From the NCBI RefSeq assembly GCF_013408825.1, contig NZ_JACCBZ010000008.1:124001-188000 (forward strand): a stretch of 64,000 bases of DNA. The letters are read 5' to 3'. The position numbers and the translations under genes are program-made. Numbering within the stretch: the stretch's first letter is position 1; every line of letters begins with the position of its first letter. Positions 15,463 to 28,195 of this stretch are shown here, in pieces. The notes below the pieces were generated by a model that saw only the letters and a program-made list of their open reading frames with translations, did not search any database and had not been told where the DNA came from. The stretch comes from Mucilaginibacter tundrae. Lineage in GTDB: Bacteria > Bacteroidota > Bacteroidia > Sphingobacteriales > Sphingobacteriaceae.

Positions 15463-18400
15463 TTGGCAAACAACAATAATCAAAGAGTAAACTTTGCAAC
15501 CAGCAGAAAGGTACTTGATTACCCTGATTTCCTGGATGTACAGTTGCAATCTTTTCAGGAATTTTTTCAATTGGAAACTACTTCAGACAACCGCTATAAA
15601 GAAGGTTTGTTTAAAGTGTTTGCCGAAAACTTTCCAATTTCAGATTCAAGAAACATCTTTGTTTTAGAATTTCTTGACTATTTTATTGATCCGCCACGTT
15701 ATGATATACAAGAGTGTATTGAACGCGGATTAACTTATAGCGTGCCTTTAAAAGCCAAGTTGCGCCTGTCATGTAATGACGAGGAGCACGAAGATTTTGA
15801 AACGATAGTACAGGACGTGTATTTGGGAACTATCCCTTATATGACTCCTAAAGGTACATTCGTTATCAATGGCGCCGAGCGTGTAATTGTATCGCAATTG
15901 CACCGTTCACCAGGTGTGTTCTTCGGCCAAAGCCGCCACACTAACGGTACTAAATTGTACTCTGCCCGTGTTATCCCTTTCAAAGGATCATGGATTGAGT
16001 TTGCTACAGACGTTAATAACGTGATGTATGCTTATATCGACCGTAAAAAGAAATTCCCGGTTACTACCTTACTACGTGCCATTGGTTATGATTCTGATAA
16101 AGATATATTAGAATTATTTGAACTGGCTGACGAAGTTAAAGTTAGTAAATCAGGTCTTAAAAAATTCATTGGCCGTAAGCTTGCCGCAAGGGTGCTTAAA
16201 AAATGGGTTGAGGATTTTGTGGACGAAGATACCGGTGAAGTTGTTTCAATCGACCGTAACGAGATCATTCTGGAGCGTGAAACCGTGCTTGAAGATGACC
16301 ATATTGATATGATCATTGACGCAGGTGTAAAAACCATCATCCTGAACAAGGAAGACGCGGCTACCAGTGGTGATTACACTATCATATACAATACTTTACA
16401 AAAAGATACTTCAAACTCAGAGAAAGAAGCGGTTGAGCATATCTACCGTCAATTACGTAATGCTGAACCACCTGATGAGGAAACTGCCCGTGGTATCATC
16501 GATCGTTTATTCTTCTCTGATAAAAGATATGACCTGGGTGATGTTGGTCGTTACCGCATCAACCGTAAATTAAAACTTAGCACTTCTGAAGAAACTAAAG
16601 TTTTAACCAAACAGGACATCATCGCGATAGTAAAATACCTGATCAAATTAATCAACTCAAAAGCAGAGGTGGATGATATTGATCACTTGTCAAACCGTCG
16701 TGTACGTACCGTAGGCGAGCAGTTATATGCTCAGTTCGGCGTAGGTTTAGCACGTATGGCCCGTACCATCCGTGAGCGTATGAACATTCGTGATAACGAG
16801 GTGTTCACACCAACCGACCTGATCAACGCGCGTACATTATCATCAGTGATAAACTCGTTCTTCGGAACAAACCAGCTATCACAGTTTATGGACCAAACCA
16901 ATCCACTGGCAGAGATCACGCACAAGCGTCGTCTGTCAGCCTTAGGGCCCGGTGGTCTGTCTCGTGAGCGTGCAGGTTTCGAAGTTCGTGACGTGCATTA
17001 CACCCACTACGGTAGGTTATGTACCATCGAAACTCCGGAAGGACCGAACATTGGTTTGATTTCATCACTTTGCGTACACGCTAAGATCAATAACCTGGGC
17101 TTCATCGAAACACCATACAAACGTGTGGTTGATGGTGTAGTGTCAATGGATGAGCCGGTTGTGTACTTATCTGCTGAGGACGAAGATGGTAAAACCATTG
17201 GACAGGCCAACGCGGTTTATGATGATAAAGGTGTATTTAGCACGCCACGTGTAAAAGCACGTTTTGAAGGTGACTTCCCGATTATCGAGCCGGATAGACT
17301 TGATTATATGGATATCGCCCCTAACCAGATCACTTCGATCGCGGCTTCATTAATCCCGTTCCTGGAACATGACGATGCTAACCGTGCATTGATGGGTTCA
17401 AACATGCAACGCCAGGCCGTACCATTGTTACGCCCTGAAGCGCCAATTGTTGGTACTGGTTTGGAAGGCCGTGTGGCTAAAGATTCACGTACACTGATAA
17501 ATGCAGAAGGTGACGGCGTTGTTGAGTATGTAGATGCCAACGAGATCCGTATTAAATATGACCGTAACGAGCTTGATCGTTTGGTTTCATTTGATGGTGA
17601 TTCACGCAGTTACCGTTTAACCAAGTTCAAGAAAACGAATCAGAGCACCACCATGAACCTTAAGCCAATTGTTAAAAAAGGCCAGAGGGTTGAAAAAGGT
17701 GAAGTACTTTGCGAAGGTTATGCTACCCAAAATGGTGAGCTTGCCTTAGGCCGTAACTTAAAAGTAGCATTCATGCCTTGGCAGGGATACAACTTTGAGG
17801 ATGCGATCGTGATCTCTGAGCGCGTAGTTTCACAGGATATATTCACTTCACTTCACGTGGAGGAATTTGAACTGGAAGTACGTGATACTAAACGTGGTGA
17901 AGAAGAATTAACACCGGATATTCCTAACGTATCAGAAGAAGCTACTAAAGACCTTGACGAAGACGGTATCATCCGTGTTGGTGCTGAGGTTAAAGAAGGC
18001 GATATCCTGATCGGTAAGATTACTCCAAAAGGCGAATCAGATCCTTCACCGGAAGAAAAACTATTACGTGCCATATTTGGTGATAAAGCAGGTGATGTTA
18101 AAGATGCGTCTTTAAAAACTCCTCCATCTATCGCTGGTGTGGTTATCGATACCAAATTATTCTCACGTGCTAAGAAAACTACGAAAGCAGAAGAAAAAGC
18201 ACAGATAGAAAAATTGGATAATAAACATGATAAGGCTGTTAAAGACCTTAAAAATATACTGATCGAAAAGTTATTCGAGATTGTGAATGGTAAAACATCA
18301 CAAGGTGTATTTAATGTTTACAAAGAGTTACAGGTTGCTAAAGGTGTTAAATTCACTCAAAAAATCCTGGTTGAGCTTAATTATGATAATATTAACCCAA

Positions 18401-19266
18401 CCAAATGGACAACTGATGATGATAAAAACGACCAGATAAAACTTCTTCTTCATAACTACAACATCAAGGTTAACGAGGAATTAGGTGCTTATCGTCGTGA
18501 TAAATTCGCTATCAGTGTGGGTGATGAACTTCCTTCAGGTATCGTGCAAATGGCTAAAGTTTACATCGCTAAAAAGCGTAAGCTTAAAGTGGGTGATAAA
18601 ATGGCAGGCCGCCACGGTAACAAAGGTATTGTTGCACGTATTGTACGTGACGAGGACATGCCTTTCTTAGAGGATGGAACACCGGTTGATATCGTGTTGA
18701 ACCCGCTGGGTGTACCTTCACGTATGAACTTAGGGCAGATCTACGAAACTGTATTAGGATGGGCCGGTAAAGAGCTGGGCATTAAATTCGCTACTCCGAT
18801 TTTTGATGGTGCAAGCCATGAAGAAGTGGAAGAGTGGGTTAAAAAGGCCAACTTGCCTGAATCAGGCCGTACCTATTTATACAACGGTTTAACAGGCGAT
18901 CGTTTCGACCAGCAGACTACAGTAGGTATTATATACATGCTGAAATTAGGTCACATGGTTGATGATAAGATGCACGCGCGTTCAATCGGGCCATACTCAT
19001 TAATTACACAACAACCATTGGGTGGTAAAGCCCAGTTCGGTGGTCAGCGTTTTGGTGAGATGGAAGTTTGGGCACTGGAAGCATTCGGTGCAGCAAACAT
19101 CTTGCAAGAGATCTTGACCGTTAAATCTGATGATGTTATCGGCCGCGCTAAAACTTACGAGGCTATTGTTAAAGGTGAAAACCTGCCAACTCCTTCGGTT
19201 CCGGAATCATTCAACGTATTGGTTCACGAATTAAGAGGTTTAGGTTTGGATATCACATTAGAATAA
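15463..19266 (+). CDS. rpoB: DNA-directed RNA polymerase subunit beta
   Basis: The 1267-aa beta subunit of the multisubunit enzyme. It has the conserved fork and rifampicin region ([33 protein letters not shown] region, around residues 465-500), [15 protein letters not shown], and the C-terminal signatures [16 protein letters not shown] and [21 protein letters not shown]. The start is TTG at 15463, which gives [20 protein letters not shown]. The sequence after residue 900 includes a lineage-specific lysine-rich insertion ([20 protein letters not shown]), usual in Bacteroidetes. Confidence 0.99.
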   Translation: MANNNNQRVNFATSRKVLDYPDFLDVQLQSFQEFFQLETTSDNRYKEGLFKVFAENFPISDSRNIFVLEFLDYFIDPPRYDIQECIERGLTYSVPLKAKLRLSCNDEEHEDFETIVQDVYLGTIPYMTPKGTFVINGAERVIVSQLHRSPGVFFGQSRHTNGTKLYSARVIPFKGSWIEFATDVNNVMYAYIDRKKKFPVTTLLRAIGYDSDKDILELFELADEVKVSKSGLKKFIGRKLAARVLKKWVEDFVDEDTGEVVSIDRNEIILERETVLEDDHIDMIIDAGVKTIILNKEDAATSGDYTIIYNTLQKDTSNSEKEAVEHIYRQLRNAEPPDEETARGIIDRLFFSDKRYDLGDVGRYRINRKLKLSTSEETKVLTKQDIIAIVKYLIKLINSKAEVDDIDHLSNRRVRTVGEQLYAQFGVGLARMARTIRERMNIRDNEVFTPTDLINARTLSSVINSFFGTNQLSQFMDQTNPLAEITHKRRLSALGPGGLSRERAGFEVRDVHYTHYGRLCTIETPEGPNIGLISSLCVHAKINNLGFIETPYKRVVDGVVSMDEPVVYLSAEDEDGKTIGQANAVYDDKGVFSTPRVKARFEGDFPIIEPDRLDYMDIAPNQITSIAASLIPFLEHDDANRALMGSNMQRQAVPLLRPEAPIVGTGLEGRVAKDSRTLINAEGDGVVEYVDANEIRIKYDRNELDRLVSFDGDSRSYRLTKFKKTNQSTTMNLKPIVKKGQRVEKGEVLCEGYATQNGELALGRNLKVAFMPWQGYNFEDAIVISERVVSQDIFTSLHVEEFELEVRDTKRGEEELTPDIPNVSEEATKDLDEDGIIRVGAEVKEGDILIGKITPKGESDPSPEEKLLRAIFGDKAGDVKDASLKTPPSIAGVVIDTKLFSRAKKTTKAEEKAQIEKLDNKHDKAVKDLKNILIEKLFEIVNGKTSQGVFNVYKELQVAKGVKFTQKILVELNYDNINPTKWTTDDDKNDQIKLLLHNYNIKVNEELGAYRRDKFAISVGDELPSGIVQMAKVYIAKKRKLKVGDKMAGRHGNKGIVARIVRDEDMPFLEDGTPVDIVLNPLGVPSRMNLGQIYETVLGWAGKELGIKFATPIFDGASHEEVEEWVKKANLPESGRTYLYNGLTGDRFDQQTTVGIIYMLKLGHMVDDKMHARSIGPYSLITQQPLGGKAQFGGQRFGEMEVWALEAFGAANILQEILTVKSDDVIGRAKTYEAIVKGENLPTPSVPESFNVLVHELRGLGLDITLE

Positions 19267-19269
19267 GAA

Positions 19270-19348
19270 TAAGGCAAAAGGATAAAGGTAAAAGGTTAAA
19301 GGCAATAGTGCCAAACCTTTTACCCTTCACCTTTAACCTTTCACCTTC
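19270..19348. repeat. Inverted spacer between rpoB and rpoC
   Basis: The left half iterates AAAGG words (AAGGCAAAAGGATAAAGGTAAAAGG) and the right half reads the inverse (CCTTTTACCCTTCACCTTTAACC), around AATAGTGCC. It could form an 80-base hairpin inside the rpoBC mRNA. Confidence 0.7.
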
Positions 19349-19368
19349 ATTTAAAAAACAAGGAGACT

Positions 19369-22300
19369 ATGTCTTACAAAAAGGATAATAAAATCAAAAG
19401 TAATTTCACCACTATTACCATCAGCTTAGCCTCACCTGAGTCTATCCTGGAGCGTTCAAGTGGCGAAGTTTTAAAACCGGAAACCATTAACTACAGAACT
19501 TACAAACCTGAACGTGATGGTTTGTTTTGCGAACGTATATTCGGCCCGGTTAAAGATTATGAGTGCCATTGCGGTAAATACAAACGTATCCGTTATAAAG
19601 GTATCGTTTGCGACCGTTGCGGTGTTGAAGTAACTGAAAAGAAAGTACGTCGTGAGCGTATGGGCCATATTAACTTGGTGGTTCCTGTTGCGCACATCTG
19701 GTACTTCCGTTCATTACCAAATAAAATTGGTTACTTGTTAGGCTTACCTACAAAAAGATTAGACTTGATTATTTACTACGAACGTTATGTAGTAATACAA
19801 GCTGGTATTAAGGAAGCTGATGGCATCAATAAAATGGATTTCCTTACTGAAGAAGAATACCTGGATGTTTTGGATACACTTCCAAAAGAAAACCAGTATT
19901 TAGATGATAAGGATCCACAGAAATTCGTAGCTAAAATGGGTGCTGAAGCTTTAGAAGAGCTTTTAAAACGCCTTGACCTTGACGAGCTTTCTTTCAGCTT
20001 ACGTCACCAGGCTGCTAACGAAACTTCACAACAACGTAAAAACGAAGCTTTAAAACGTTTACAGGTTGTTGAAGCTTTCCGCGATTCAAAAGACAGGATC
20101 GAAAATAACCCCGAGTGGATGATCGTTAAGATCGTTCCGGTTATCCCGCCTGAATTACGCCCGTTAGTTCCATTGGAAGGTGGCCGTTTCGCTACTTCAG
20201 ATTTGAACGATCTATACCGTCGTGTAATTATCCGTAACAACCGTTTAAAACGTTTGATCGAGATCAAAGCGCCGGAAGTTATTTTACGTAACGAAAAACG
20301 TATGTTACAGGAAGCTGTCGACTCGTTGTTCGATAACTCACGTAAAGTAAACGCCGTTAAAACTGAAGGTAACCGTGCCTTAAAATCACTTTCAGACATC
20401 CTGAAAGGTAAACAAGGCCGTTTCCGTCAAAACTTATTAGGTAAACGTGTGGATTATTCAGCACGTTCGGTAATTGTTGTAGGTCCAAACCTTAAATTAC
20501 ATGAGTGCGGTTTACCAAAAGATATGGCTGCTGAGTTATTCAAACCATTTATCATCCGTAAGATGATTGAGCGTGGTGTGGTTAAAACAGTAAAATCTGC
20601 CAAAAAAATCGTTGACCGTAAAGACCCATTAGTTTGGGATATATTAGAGAATGTATTAAAAGGACACCCTGTATTACTAAACCGTGCGCCTACGCTGCAC
20701 AGGTTAGGTATCCAGTCGTTCCAGCCAAAATTGGTTGAAGGTAAAGCTATCCAGTTACACCCGTTAACTTGTACAGCCTTCAATGCGGATTTTGACGGTG
20801 ACCAGATGGCCGTTCACGTACCACTAGGTAACGCGGCAATTTTGGAAGCCCAAATTTTAATGCTTGCATCACACAACATCCTTAACCCTGCAAACGGTAC
20901 TCCAATTACAGTACCATCACAGGATATGGTACTTGGTTTGTACTACATAACCAAAGGCCGTAAAACAGAAGAAGGACACATTGTTAAAGGTTCAGGCTTA
21001 ACATTCTACTCTGCTGAAGAAGTTATCATCGCTTATAACGAGAAAAAACTTGACCTGCACGCGTTTATCAAGGTGAGAGCCAATGTTAAAGAACGTGATG
21101 GCAGCATTGTAAATAAAATTATTGATACCACTGTAGGCCGCGTATTGTTTAACCAACACGTACCAGCCGAAGTTGGTTACATAAATGAATTATTAACCAA
21201 AAAATCACTTCGTGATATCATTGGTGAAGTAGTTAAAAATACTGGTATGGCACGTGCTGCCCAATTCCTTGATGATATTAAGGAATTAGGTTTCAAAATG
21301 GCATTTCAGGGTGGTTTATCATTTAACCTGAAGGATATTAATATCCCTGCGCAAAAAGTTACGCTTATTGAGCAGGCTTCGAAAGAAGTTGAAGAGGTTA
21401 TGGGTAACTACAACATGGGTTTCATCACTAACAATGAGCGTTACAATCAGATCATCGATATCTGGACACGTATCAACAACCGCTTAACAGCGAATGTGAT
21501 GGAGATCTTGTCAACAGACAACCAGGGATTCAACTCAGTATACATGATGCTTGACTCAGGTGCGCGTGGTTCTAAAGAGCAGATCCGTCAGCTTGCAGGT
21601 ATGCGTGGTTTGATGGCGAAACCTCAAAAATCAGGTTCAGGTGGCGAGATCATTGAAAACCCGATCCTTTCAAACTTTAAAGAAGGTTTGTCAGTATTGG
21701 AATACTTTATCTCTACCCACGGTGCACGTAAAGGTTTGGCGGATACAGCGTTAAAAACTGCGGATGCTGGTTACTTAACCCGTAGGTTGCATGACGTTGC
21801 CCAGGATATGATTGTTGGTGAAGAAGATTGCGGTACTTTAAGAGGTATATACACAACCGCCCTTAAAGATAACGAGGATATTGTTGAGCCGTTACACGAA
21901 CGTATTTTAGGCCGTACTGCCCTTAATGATGTTTATGATCCTATCTCTAACGAATTGTTAGTAGCTGCCGGTCATGACATTACTGAAGAAATATCAAAAA
22001 CTATCGAAAACTCTCCGTTAGAGGGTATCGAGATCCGTTCGGTATTAACTTGCGAAAGCAGGCGTGGTGTATGTGCATTATGCTACGGCCGTAACTTGGC
22101 AAGCGGTAAACGCGTGCAACGAGGCGAGGCTGTTGGTGTAATTGCTGCACAGTCAATCGGTGAGCCCGGTACACAGTTAACGTTACGTACCTTCCACGTG
22201 GGTGGTACAGCGTCAAACATCGCGGCTGAATCACAGATCAATGCAAGGTTTGAAGGTATTATCGAATTCGAAAACGTTCGTACAGTACAATACAAGACTG

Positions 22301-23655
22301 CAGAAGATGGCCCGGTTGAAGTAGTATTAGGCCGTTCAGGTGAGTTCCGTATTGTAGAAGAAGGAACCAACAAGGTTATTGTAACTAACAATATCCCTTA
22401 CGGTGCTTACTTATACGTTAAAGACGGGAGCAAAATTGCTAAAGGCGACCGCATCTGTTCATGGGATCCGTACAATGCGGTAATCATATCTGAATTTGCA
22501 GGTTCAACCCAGTTTGAAGCTGTATTGGAAGGTATTACTTTCCGTGAAGAATCAGATGAGCAAACAGGTCACCGTGAAAAAGTAATTATCGATACCAGAG
22601 ATAAAACTAAAAACCCGGTTATCCAGGTTGTTGATAAAGGCAACGTGATTAAAGGTTATAACATTCCAGTAGGCGCACACATCGCTGTTGATGAAGGCGA
22701 GAAATTACAAACCGGACAAGTCATTGCTAAGATTCCACGTTCAACCGGAAAAACACGAGATATCACAGGTGGTTTACCACGTGTAACTGAGTTGTTTGAA
22801 GCACGTAACCCATCAAACCCTGCGGTAGTAACCGAAATTGATGGTGTGGTAACATTAGGTGGCGTTAAACGTGGTAACCGCGAAATGACCATCGAATCAA
22901 AAGACGGTCAGGTTAAAAAATACCTTGTTCCATTGTCTAAACACATCCTGGTACAGGATAATGACTTTGTGAAAGCTGGTATGCCATTGTCTGATGGTTC
23001 TATCTCTCCTGCCGACATCCTGGCTATTAAAGGCCCTGCTGCAGTACAGGAATACTTAGTAAATGGTATACAAGAAGTTTACCGTTTACAAGGTGTGAAG
23101 ATCAATGATAAACACTTCGAAGTAATCGTTCACCAAATGATGCAAAAAGTATCAATTGAGGATGCCGGTGATACTACGTTCCTTGAAAAAGAAGCGGTTG
23201 ATAGCTGGGATTTCATGATCGAGAACGACGAAATTTTCGATAAGAAAGTTGTTGTTGAACCAGGTGATTCTACCTCCGTAAAATCAGGCCAGATCATATC
23301 TGTTAGAAAGCTTCGCGACGAAAACTCTATCTTAAAACGTAAAGATTTAAGGTTAGTTGAAGTAAGGGATGCTATCGCAGCTACATCAAGCCCGATATTA
23401 CAAGGTATCACAAGAGCGTCGTTAGGCACCAAGTCGTTTATCTCGGCAGCATCGTTCCAGGAAACTACCAAAGTACTGAACGAAGCAGCAATAGCAGGTA
23501 AAAAAGATTTTATGCTTGGCCTGAAAGAAAACGTAATTGTTGGTCACCTAATTCCATCAGGAACAGGTTTACGCGCATACGAAAATATCCGTGTAGGCTC
23601 TCAAGAGGAATTCGATCGTTTAATGGCTTCAAAAACTGAAGAAGTAGAAGCATAA
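19369..23655 (+). CDS. rpoC: DNA-directed RNA polymerase subunit beta'
   Basis: The 1428-aa catalytic clamp subunit. Zinc ligands are visible in [20 protein letters not shown], the active-site Mg motif in [14 protein letters not shown] (about residues 470-483), the bridge-helix/trigger-loop region from about residue 740, and the second zinc site [18 protein letters not shown] site precedes the ATG. Two terminators follow. Confidence 0.99.
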   Translation: MSYKKDNKIKSNFTTITISLASPESILERSSGEVLKPETINYRTYKPERDGLFCERIFGPVKDYECHCGKYKRIRYKGIVCDRCGVEVTEKKVRRERMGHINLVVPVAHIWYFRSLPNKIGYLLGLPTKRLDLIIYYERYVVIQAGIKEADGINKMDFLTEEEYLDVLDTLPKENQYLDDKDPQKFVAKMGAEALEELLKRLDLDELSFSLRHQAANETSQQRKNEALKRLQVVEAFRDSKDRIENNPEWMIVKIVPVIPPELRPLVPLEGGRFATSDLNDLYRRVIIRNNRLKRLIEIKAPEVILRNEKRMLQEAVDSLFDNSRKVNAVKTEGNRALKSLSDILKGKQGRFRQNLLGKRVDYSARSVIVVGPNLKLHECGLPKDMAAELFKPFIIRKMIERGVVKTVKSAKKIVDRKDPLVWDILENVLKGHPVLLNRAPTLHRLGIQSFQPKLVEGKAIQLHPLTCTAFNADFDGDQMAVHVPLGNAAILEAQILMLASHNILNPANGTPITVPSQDMVLGLYYITKGRKTEEGHIVKGSGLTFYSAEEVIIAYNEKKLDLHAFIKVRANVKERDGSIVNKIIDTTVGRVLFNQHVPAEVGYINELLTKKSLRDIIGEVVKNTGMARAAQFLDDIKELGFKMAFQGGLSFNLKDINIPAQKVTLIEQASKEVEEVMGNYNMGFITNNERYNQIIDIWTRINNRLTANVMEILSTDNQGFNSVYMMLDSGARGSKEQIRQLAGMRGLMAKPQKSGSGGEIIENPILSNFKEGLSVLEYFISTHGARKGLADTALKTADAGYLTRRLHDVAQDMIVGEEDCGTLRGIYTTALKDNEDIVEPLHERILGRTALNDVYDPISNELLVAAGHDITEEISKTIENSPLEGIEIRSVLTCESRRGVCALCYGRNLASGKRVQRGEAVGVIAAQSIGEPGTQLTLRTFHVGGTASNIAAESQINARFEGIIEFENVRTVQYKTAEDGPVEVVLGRSGEFRIVEEGTNKVIVTNNIPYGAYLYVKDGSKIAKGDRICSWDPYNAVIISEFAGSTQFEAVLEGITFREESDEQTGHREKVIIDTRDKTKNPVIQVVDKGNVIKGYNIPVGAHIAVDEGEKLQTGQVIAKIPRSTGKTRDITGGLPRVTELFEARNPSNPAVVTEIDGVVTLGGVKRGNREMTIESKDGQVKKYLVPLSKHILVQDNDFVKAGMPLSDGSISPADILAIKGPAAVQEYLVNGIQEVYRLQGVKINDKHFEVIVHQMMQKVSIEDAGDTTFLEKEAVDSWDFMIENDEIFDKKVVVEPGDSTSVKSGQIISVRKLRDENSILKRKDLRLVEVRDAIAATSSPILQGITRASLGTKSFISAASFQETTKVLNEAAIAGKKDFMLGLKENVIVGHLIPSGTGLRAYENIRVGSQEEFDRLMASKTEEVEA

Positions 23656-23675
23656 CTATAAACGTTATAAATTTT

Positions 23676-23707
23676 AAGCCTGCCAATGAAAATTGGCAGG
23701 CTTTTTT
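23676..23707 (+). terminator. Terminator of the rpo operon
   Basis: AAGCCTGCCAAT and ATTGGCAGGCTT form a 12-bp stem with loop GAAA, followed by TTTTT. Confidence 0.95.
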
Positions 23708-23762
23708 GTAACATATTTGAGCCTTATGCTATAATATAGTACCTCTATATACAATAAATATT

Positions 23763-23793
23763 AAAAGCCTTTCCATAAACGGAAAGGCTTTGT
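23763..23793 (+). terminator. Second hairpin before the DUF3467 gene
   Basis: AAAGCCTTTCC and GGAAAGGCTTT pair around ATAAAC, followed by TGTTATTTTC. It may serve as a back-up terminator; it also ends 13 bases before the next ATG. Confidence 0.75.
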
Positions 23794-23805
23794 TATTTTC
23801 GCAGG

Positions 23806-24117
23806 ATGGAAGAACAAAATGAAAATCAATTGAGTATTGAACTCTCTGAAGAAGTTTCGGAAGGGATCTATTCCAACCTGGCTATCATTACCCATTCAAG
23901 CTCTGAGTTTGTGTTGGATTTTATCCGCGTGATGCCTGGCGTACCCAAAGCTAAAGTAAAATCGAGGATCATCTTAACCCCTGAACATGCCAAACGTTTA
24001 CTTTCTGCATTGTCGGATAATGTAGAGAAATTTGAGGCGGCAAATGGCCGTATCAAAACACAACAGGAACCATCAGGCTTCCCGATGAATTTTGGCGGAA
24101 CAGTAGGGCAGGCTTAA
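23806..24117 (+). CDS. DUF3467 family protein
   Basis: A 103-aa protein with the DUF3467 pattern: IELSEEVSEGIYSNLAIITHSSSEFVLDFIRVMPGVPKAKV, then SRIILTPEHAKRLLSALSDNVEKFE. The function of the family is not known. Two bases separate it from cysC, so it may be co-expressed with sulfate activation, though the family is not restricted to that context. Confidence 0.9.
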   Translation: MEEQNENQLSIELSEEVSEGIYSNLAIITHSSSEFVLDFIRVMPGVPKAKVKSRIILTPEHAKRLLSALSDNVEKFEAANGRIKTQQEPSGFPMNFGGTVGQA

Positions 24118-24119
24118 TA

Positions 24120-24716
24120 ATGGAAGAGAAACTTCACATCGTTGAACATCAATTTAAAATAAGCCGCGCCGAACGCGAAAATATTAATGGCCATAAGGCT
24201 ATTTGTGTTTGGTTTACAGGTTTATCTGGTTCAGGTAAAAGTACATTGGCCAGTCACCTGGAAGAAGAACTTTTCAAGAAAGGCTATAAAACTTATGTAC
24301 TTGATGGCGATAACATACGCAACGGTTTAAGTAAGGACCTCACTTTTACTGAAAAAGACCGGGATGAAAACCTGCGCCGCATTGGTGAAGTAGCCAAACT
24401 AATGTGCGATGCCGGGATTATAGTAATAGCTGCCTTTGTTAGCCCTTTTATACATGAAAGGCAGATGCTGCGCAACATAATAGGCGACCTATATAACGAG
24501 GTTTTTGTAGATACTCCCCTGGAAATCTGCGAACAACGTGATATAAAAGGATTATATAAAAAGGCAAGACGAGGAGAAATTGCTAACTTTACCGGAATTG
24601 GTTCGCCTTACGAACCACCCTTAACTGCCGAAATTCGTGTCGAAACAAAAAACTTGTCGATAAATCAATCGGTAAGTTTAGTTTTGGAAAATATTTTACC
24701 CAAAATACAGCTATAA
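24120..24716 (+). CDS. cysC: Adenylylsulfate kinase
   Basis: A 198-aa kinase that phosphorylates APS to PAPS. The P-loop is GLSGSGKST (residues about 35-43); DGDNIRNGLSKDLTFTEKDR and ENLRRIGEVAKLM bind APS, and FVSPF is the conserved lid motif; the C-terminal FTGIGSPYEPPLTAEI is also typical. It is followed by cysD after 9 bases. No PAPS reductase is present in the window, so PAPS may feed either assimilation elsewhere or sulfotransferases. Confidence 0.96.
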   Translation: MEEKLHIVEHQFKISRAERENINGHKAICVWFTGLSGSGKSTLASHLEEELFKKGYKTYVLDGDNIRNGLSKDLTFTEKDRDENLRRIGEVAKLMCDAGIIVIAAFVSPFIHERQMLRNIIGDLYNEVFVDTPLEICEQRDIKGLYKKARRGEIANFTGIGSPYEPPLTAEIRVETKNLSINQSVSLVLENILPKIQL

Positions 24717-24725
24717 TTAATAATA

Positions 24726-25631
24726 ATGTCTAAATATTACCTTACCCATCTTCAGGAGCTTGAATCAGAAGCCATATATGTAATTAGGGAGGTTGTCGCT
24801 CAGTTTGACAGGCCCGCCATATTGTTTTCCGGTGGTAAAGATTCTATTGTGGTAACGCATTTAGCCCGCAAGGCTTTTTACCCGGCACGCATACCCATGC
24901 CGCTAATACATATTGATACTGGCCATAATTTTATCGAAACGATGGAATTTCGTGATAATTTGGTTGATGAATTGGGTATACAATTAATAGTAGGTTCCGT
25001 ACAAGCTGCCATTGATAAAGGCCGTGCTGTAGAAGAGGAAGGTATCAATGCCAGCCGTAATGAATTGCAGATCGTATCGTTATTAGACGCTATCGAAGAA
25101 AATAAAATTGATGCCGCCATTGGTGGTGCCCGTCGTGATGAGGAAAAAGCACGTGCAAAAGAACGTTTCTTCTCGCATCGTGATGACTTCGGCCAGTGGG
25201 ATCCAAAAAACCAACGCCCCGAGCTTTGGAATATGTTTAATGGCCATAAACGTATGGGTGAACATTTCAGAGTGTTCCCGATAAGTAACTGGACCGAAAT
25301 GGACGTTTGGAATTATATTCTCCACGAAAATATCCCTATACCGTCGTTATACTTTGCACATGAGCGCGAAGCCGTTTACCGCGATGGTACCTGGTTGCCA
25401 AACTCTGAATTTTTAGTGCTGCGCGAAGGTGAAAAAGTAGAAAAGAAAAGGATGCGTTTCCGTACCCTGGGCGATATTACCATAACCGGTGGCATTGAAT
25501 CAGACGCGGATACATTGGAAAAAATCGTTGAAGAAATCTCAGCAACCAGGAGCACCGAACGTGGTAACCGCAGCGATGATAAGCGCTCCGATACTTCAAT
25601 GGAAGACAGAAAAAAACAAGGCTATTTTTAA
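24726..25631 (+). CDS. cysD: Sulfate adenylyltransferase subunit 2
   Basis: A 301-aa PP-loop enzyme that, with CysN, makes APS from sulfate and ATP. The PP-loop is FSGGKDSIVV; further conserved blocks are IPMPLIHIDTGHNF, GGARRDEEKARAKERFFS, and WTEMDVWNYI. The C-terminal tail RSDDKRSDTSMEDRKKQGYF is typical. In operon between cysC and cysN. Confidence 0.97.
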   Translation: MSKYYLTHLQELESEAIYVIREVVAQFDRPAILFSGGKDSIVVTHLARKAFYPARIPMPLIHIDTGHNFIETMEFRDNLVDELGIQLIVGSVQAAIDKGRAVEEEGINASRNELQIVSLLDAIEENKIDAAIGGARRDEEKARAKERFFSHRDDFGQWDPKNQRPELWNMFNGHKRMGEHFRVFPISNWTEMDVWNYILHENIPIPSLYFAHEREAVYRDGTWLPNSEFLVLREGEKVEKKRMRFRTLGDITITGGIESDADTLEKIVEEISATRSTERGNRSDDKRSDTSMEDRKKQGYF

Positions 25632-25730
25632 TTAAATACCTGATCATATACAAAAATTTGGCTTCGGCCTTTAGTTAATTTTTGATAAATATCCGCGAGA
25701 GATATTTATTTGCAAGCACAACAAAAAGAA

Positions 25731-26975
25731 ATGGAATTATTGCGTTTTACAACTGCCGGTAGTGTTGATGATGGAAAAAGTACGTTAATCGGTCGTTTGT
25801 TATATGACTCAAAATCAATATTTGAAGATCAGATAGAGGCTGTAAAAAAATCAAGTGAGCGTAAAGGACTCACTCATGTAGATTTATCGCTACTAACAGA
25901 TGGTTTACGTTCCGAACGTGAGCAAGGCATCACTATTGATGTGGCTTACCGCTACTTCGCTACCCCAAAACGCAAGTTTATTATTGCCGATACCCCGGGT
26001 CATATCCAATATACCCGCAACATGGTTACCGGAGCCTCAACCGCCAATTTAGCTTTAGTTTTGGTTGATGCCCGCCACGGGGTTATTGAGCAAACCTGTC
26101 GCCATTCATTTATCGCGTCGTTGCTTAAAATTCCACATGTTATTGTTTGTATCAATAAGATGGACTTGGTTGATTTTTCTGAAGAAGCTTACAATAAAGT
26201 AGTAGAGGAATATGAAGCATTTGCAAGCAAATTGGATATAACCGATATTCGATATATTCCGATTAGTGCCTTAAATGGCGATAACGTGGTAAACCGTTCC
26301 GAAAACATGGATTGGTACAAAGGTGCAAGTTTGTTAGATACCCTGGAAACTATCCACATCAGTAGCGATCAAAACCATATAGATGCCCGCTTCCCGGTAC
26401 AAACCGTAATACGCCCGCATCAGGATGAATATCATGATTATCGTGCCTATGCTGGCCGTGTGGCAGGCGGTATTTTCCGTACAGGTGATGAGGTTACTGT
26501 TCTACCGTCTGGCTTAACATCCAAAATAAAATCTATCAATACCTTTGAAGGTGCTATTGATGAAGCGTTCTCGCCTATGTCGGTATCTATAAACTTAGAG
26601 GATGATATTGATGTTAGCCGTGGCGATATGATCGTTAAAACCAATAACGAGCCTGAAGTAGGGCAGGACCTGAACGTGTTATTATGCTGGATGGCCACAA
26701 AACCACCAAGACCGGGGGCGAAATATTATTTAAAAAGTACCACTAACGAAGTAATGGCAATTATTAAGGAAGTGACCTACAAAATAAATATTAATACTAT
26801 GGAAAAACTCGATGAGGATACCAATATTAAGATGAATGATATGGCAATGGTTAAAATGCGCACTACAAGACCATTGGTTTATGATGAATATCGTAAAAAC
26901 AGGATAACCGGCTCACTAATATTAATTGATGATACTACTAACGAAACTGTTGCAGCGGGAACAATTCATTCGTAA
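25731..26975 (+). CDS. cysN: Sulfate adenylyltransferase subunit 1 (GTPase)
   Basis: A 414-aa EF-Tu-like GTPase that drives APS formation. Motifs: AGSVDDGKSTLIGRLLYDS (G1), DTPGHIQYTRNM (G3), NKMDLVD (G4). The ATG at 25731 gives MELLRFTTAGSVDD, the usual start of the family; an in-frame TTG at 25710 would add seven residues and overlaps a small ATAAATATC/GATATTTAT hairpin (25685-25709). No fused CysC domain is present, consistent with the separate cysC upstream. Confidence 0.96.
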   Translation: MELLRFTTAGSVDDGKSTLIGRLLYDSKSIFEDQIEAVKKSSERKGLTHVDLSLLTDGLRSEREQGITIDVAYRYFATPKRKFIIADTPGHIQYTRNMVTGASTANLALVLVDARHGVIEQTCRHSFIASLLKIPHVIVCINKMDLVDFSEEAYNKVVEEYEAFASKLDITDIRYIPISALNGDNVVNRSENMDWYKGASLLDTLETIHISSDQNHIDARFPVQTVIRPHQDEYHDYRAYAGRVAGGIFRTGDEVTVLPSGLTSKIKSINTFEGAIDEAFSPMSVSINLEDDIDVSRGDMIVKTNNEPEVGQDLNVLLCWMATKPPRPGAKYYLKSTTNEVMAIIKEVTYKININTMEKLDEDTNIKMNDMAMVKMRTTRPLVYDEYRKNRITGSLILIDDTTNETVAAGTIHS

Positions 26976-27079
26976 ATTCGCTTTGAAAAAAATTAATAAA
27001 TAAAATTATCTAAAACAAAAAGTTAATCAAATCCTTTATAGGTGCTGATCTATTCTAATAATTTACATTAAATTAATAT

Positions 27080-28195
27080 ATGAAAAAAGTTGCTCTAATT
27101 ACAGGTATAACTGGCCAGGATGGCGCCTATCTTGCTGAACTGTTGCTATCCAAAGGATATGAAGTTCATGGAATAAAACGCAGAAGCTCATTATTCAATA
27201 CTGATAGGATTGACCATTTATACCAGGATCCGCATGAAAGCAACTTAAAATTCATATTACATTACGGCGATCTTTCTGATTCAACTAACCTAATTCGTAT
27301 CATACAACAGGTTCAGCCTGACGAAATTTACAATTTAGGTGCAATGTCGCACGTAAAAGTAAGTTTTGATACACCTGAATATACTGCTAATGCAGATGGC
27401 ATAGGCACCCTGCGTTTGTTGGAGGCGATACGCATCCTAGGGCTAGTTAAAAAAACGAAAATATACCAGGCATCAACATCCGAGCTATATGGGTTGGTTC
27501 AGGCTGTTCCGCAGTCCGAAACTACACCTTTCTATCCACGCTCGCCGTATGCGGTTGCCAAAATGTACGCTTACTGGATTACAGTGAACTACCGCGAAGC
27601 TTATGGGATATTTGCTTCTAATGGTATCTTGTTTAACCATGAGAGCCCGCTTAGGGGTGAAACCTTTGTTACCCGTAAAATAACACGCGCTACGGCAAAA
27701 ATAGCTACTGGATTGCAGGATAAATTGTTTTTAGGAAACTTGGATGCTGAACGCGACTGGGGACATGCTAAAGATTATGTAGAGGCTATGTACCTGATAT
27801 TACAACAGGATGTTGCTGAAGATTTTGTAATCGCGACGGGTGTTACTACTAAAGTAAGAGAGTTTGTAAGAATGTCATTTGCTGAAGTTGGCATCGCTAT
27901 TGAATTTAAAGGAACTGGGGCTGATGAGAAAGGCTACGTAGTATCATGCTCAATGCCTGAGTATCAGTTGGAGACTGGTAAAGAAGTGGTTGCCGTTGAT
28001 GCTGCTTACTTTAGACCGACAGAAGTGGACCTTTTAATCGGTGATCCTACTAAATCGCAAACTAAATTAGGTTGGAAACCAAAATATGATCTGGCTGGTT
28101 TAGTAAAAGAGATGGTAGCAGCTGATCTTGAATTATTCAGAAAAGAAAAACTCTTAAAAGAATCCGGTTACTACATCAAAAATCAGTTTGAATAA
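27080..28195 (+). CDS. gmd: GDP-mannose 4,6-dehydratase
   Basis: A 371-aa short-chain dehydrogenase/reductase that makes GDP-4-keto-6-deoxymannose, first step to GDP-L-fucose. NADP-binding [15 protein letters not shown] at the N-terminus, catalytic [15 protein letters not shown] (Tyr and Lys), and the family block [19 protein letters not shown]. It overlaps the WcaI-type glycosyltransferase by eight bases and shares the cluster with fcl. Length is normal. Confidence 0.97.
   Translation: MKKVALITGITGQDGAYLAELLLSKGYEVHGIKRRSSLFNTDRIDHLYQDPHESNLKFILHYGDLSDSTNLIRIIQQVQPDEIYNLGAMSHVKVSFDTPEYTANADGIGTLRLLEAIRILGLVKKTKIYQASTSELYGLVQAVPQSETTPFYPRSPYAVAKMYAYWITVNYREAYGIFASNGILFNHESPLRGETFVTRKITRATAKIATGLQDKLFLGNLDAERDWGHAKDYVEAMYLILQQDVAEDFVIATGVTTKVREFVRMSFAEVGIAIEFKGTGADEKGYVVSCSMPEYQLETGKEVVAVDAAYFRPTEVDLLIGDPTKSQTKLGWKPKYDLAGLVKEMVAADLELFRKEKLLKESGYYIKNQFE

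Noticed and set aside
20004..20399. 131-codon frame antisense to rpoC
   Set aside because: Shadow of a strongly biased, highly expressed gene.
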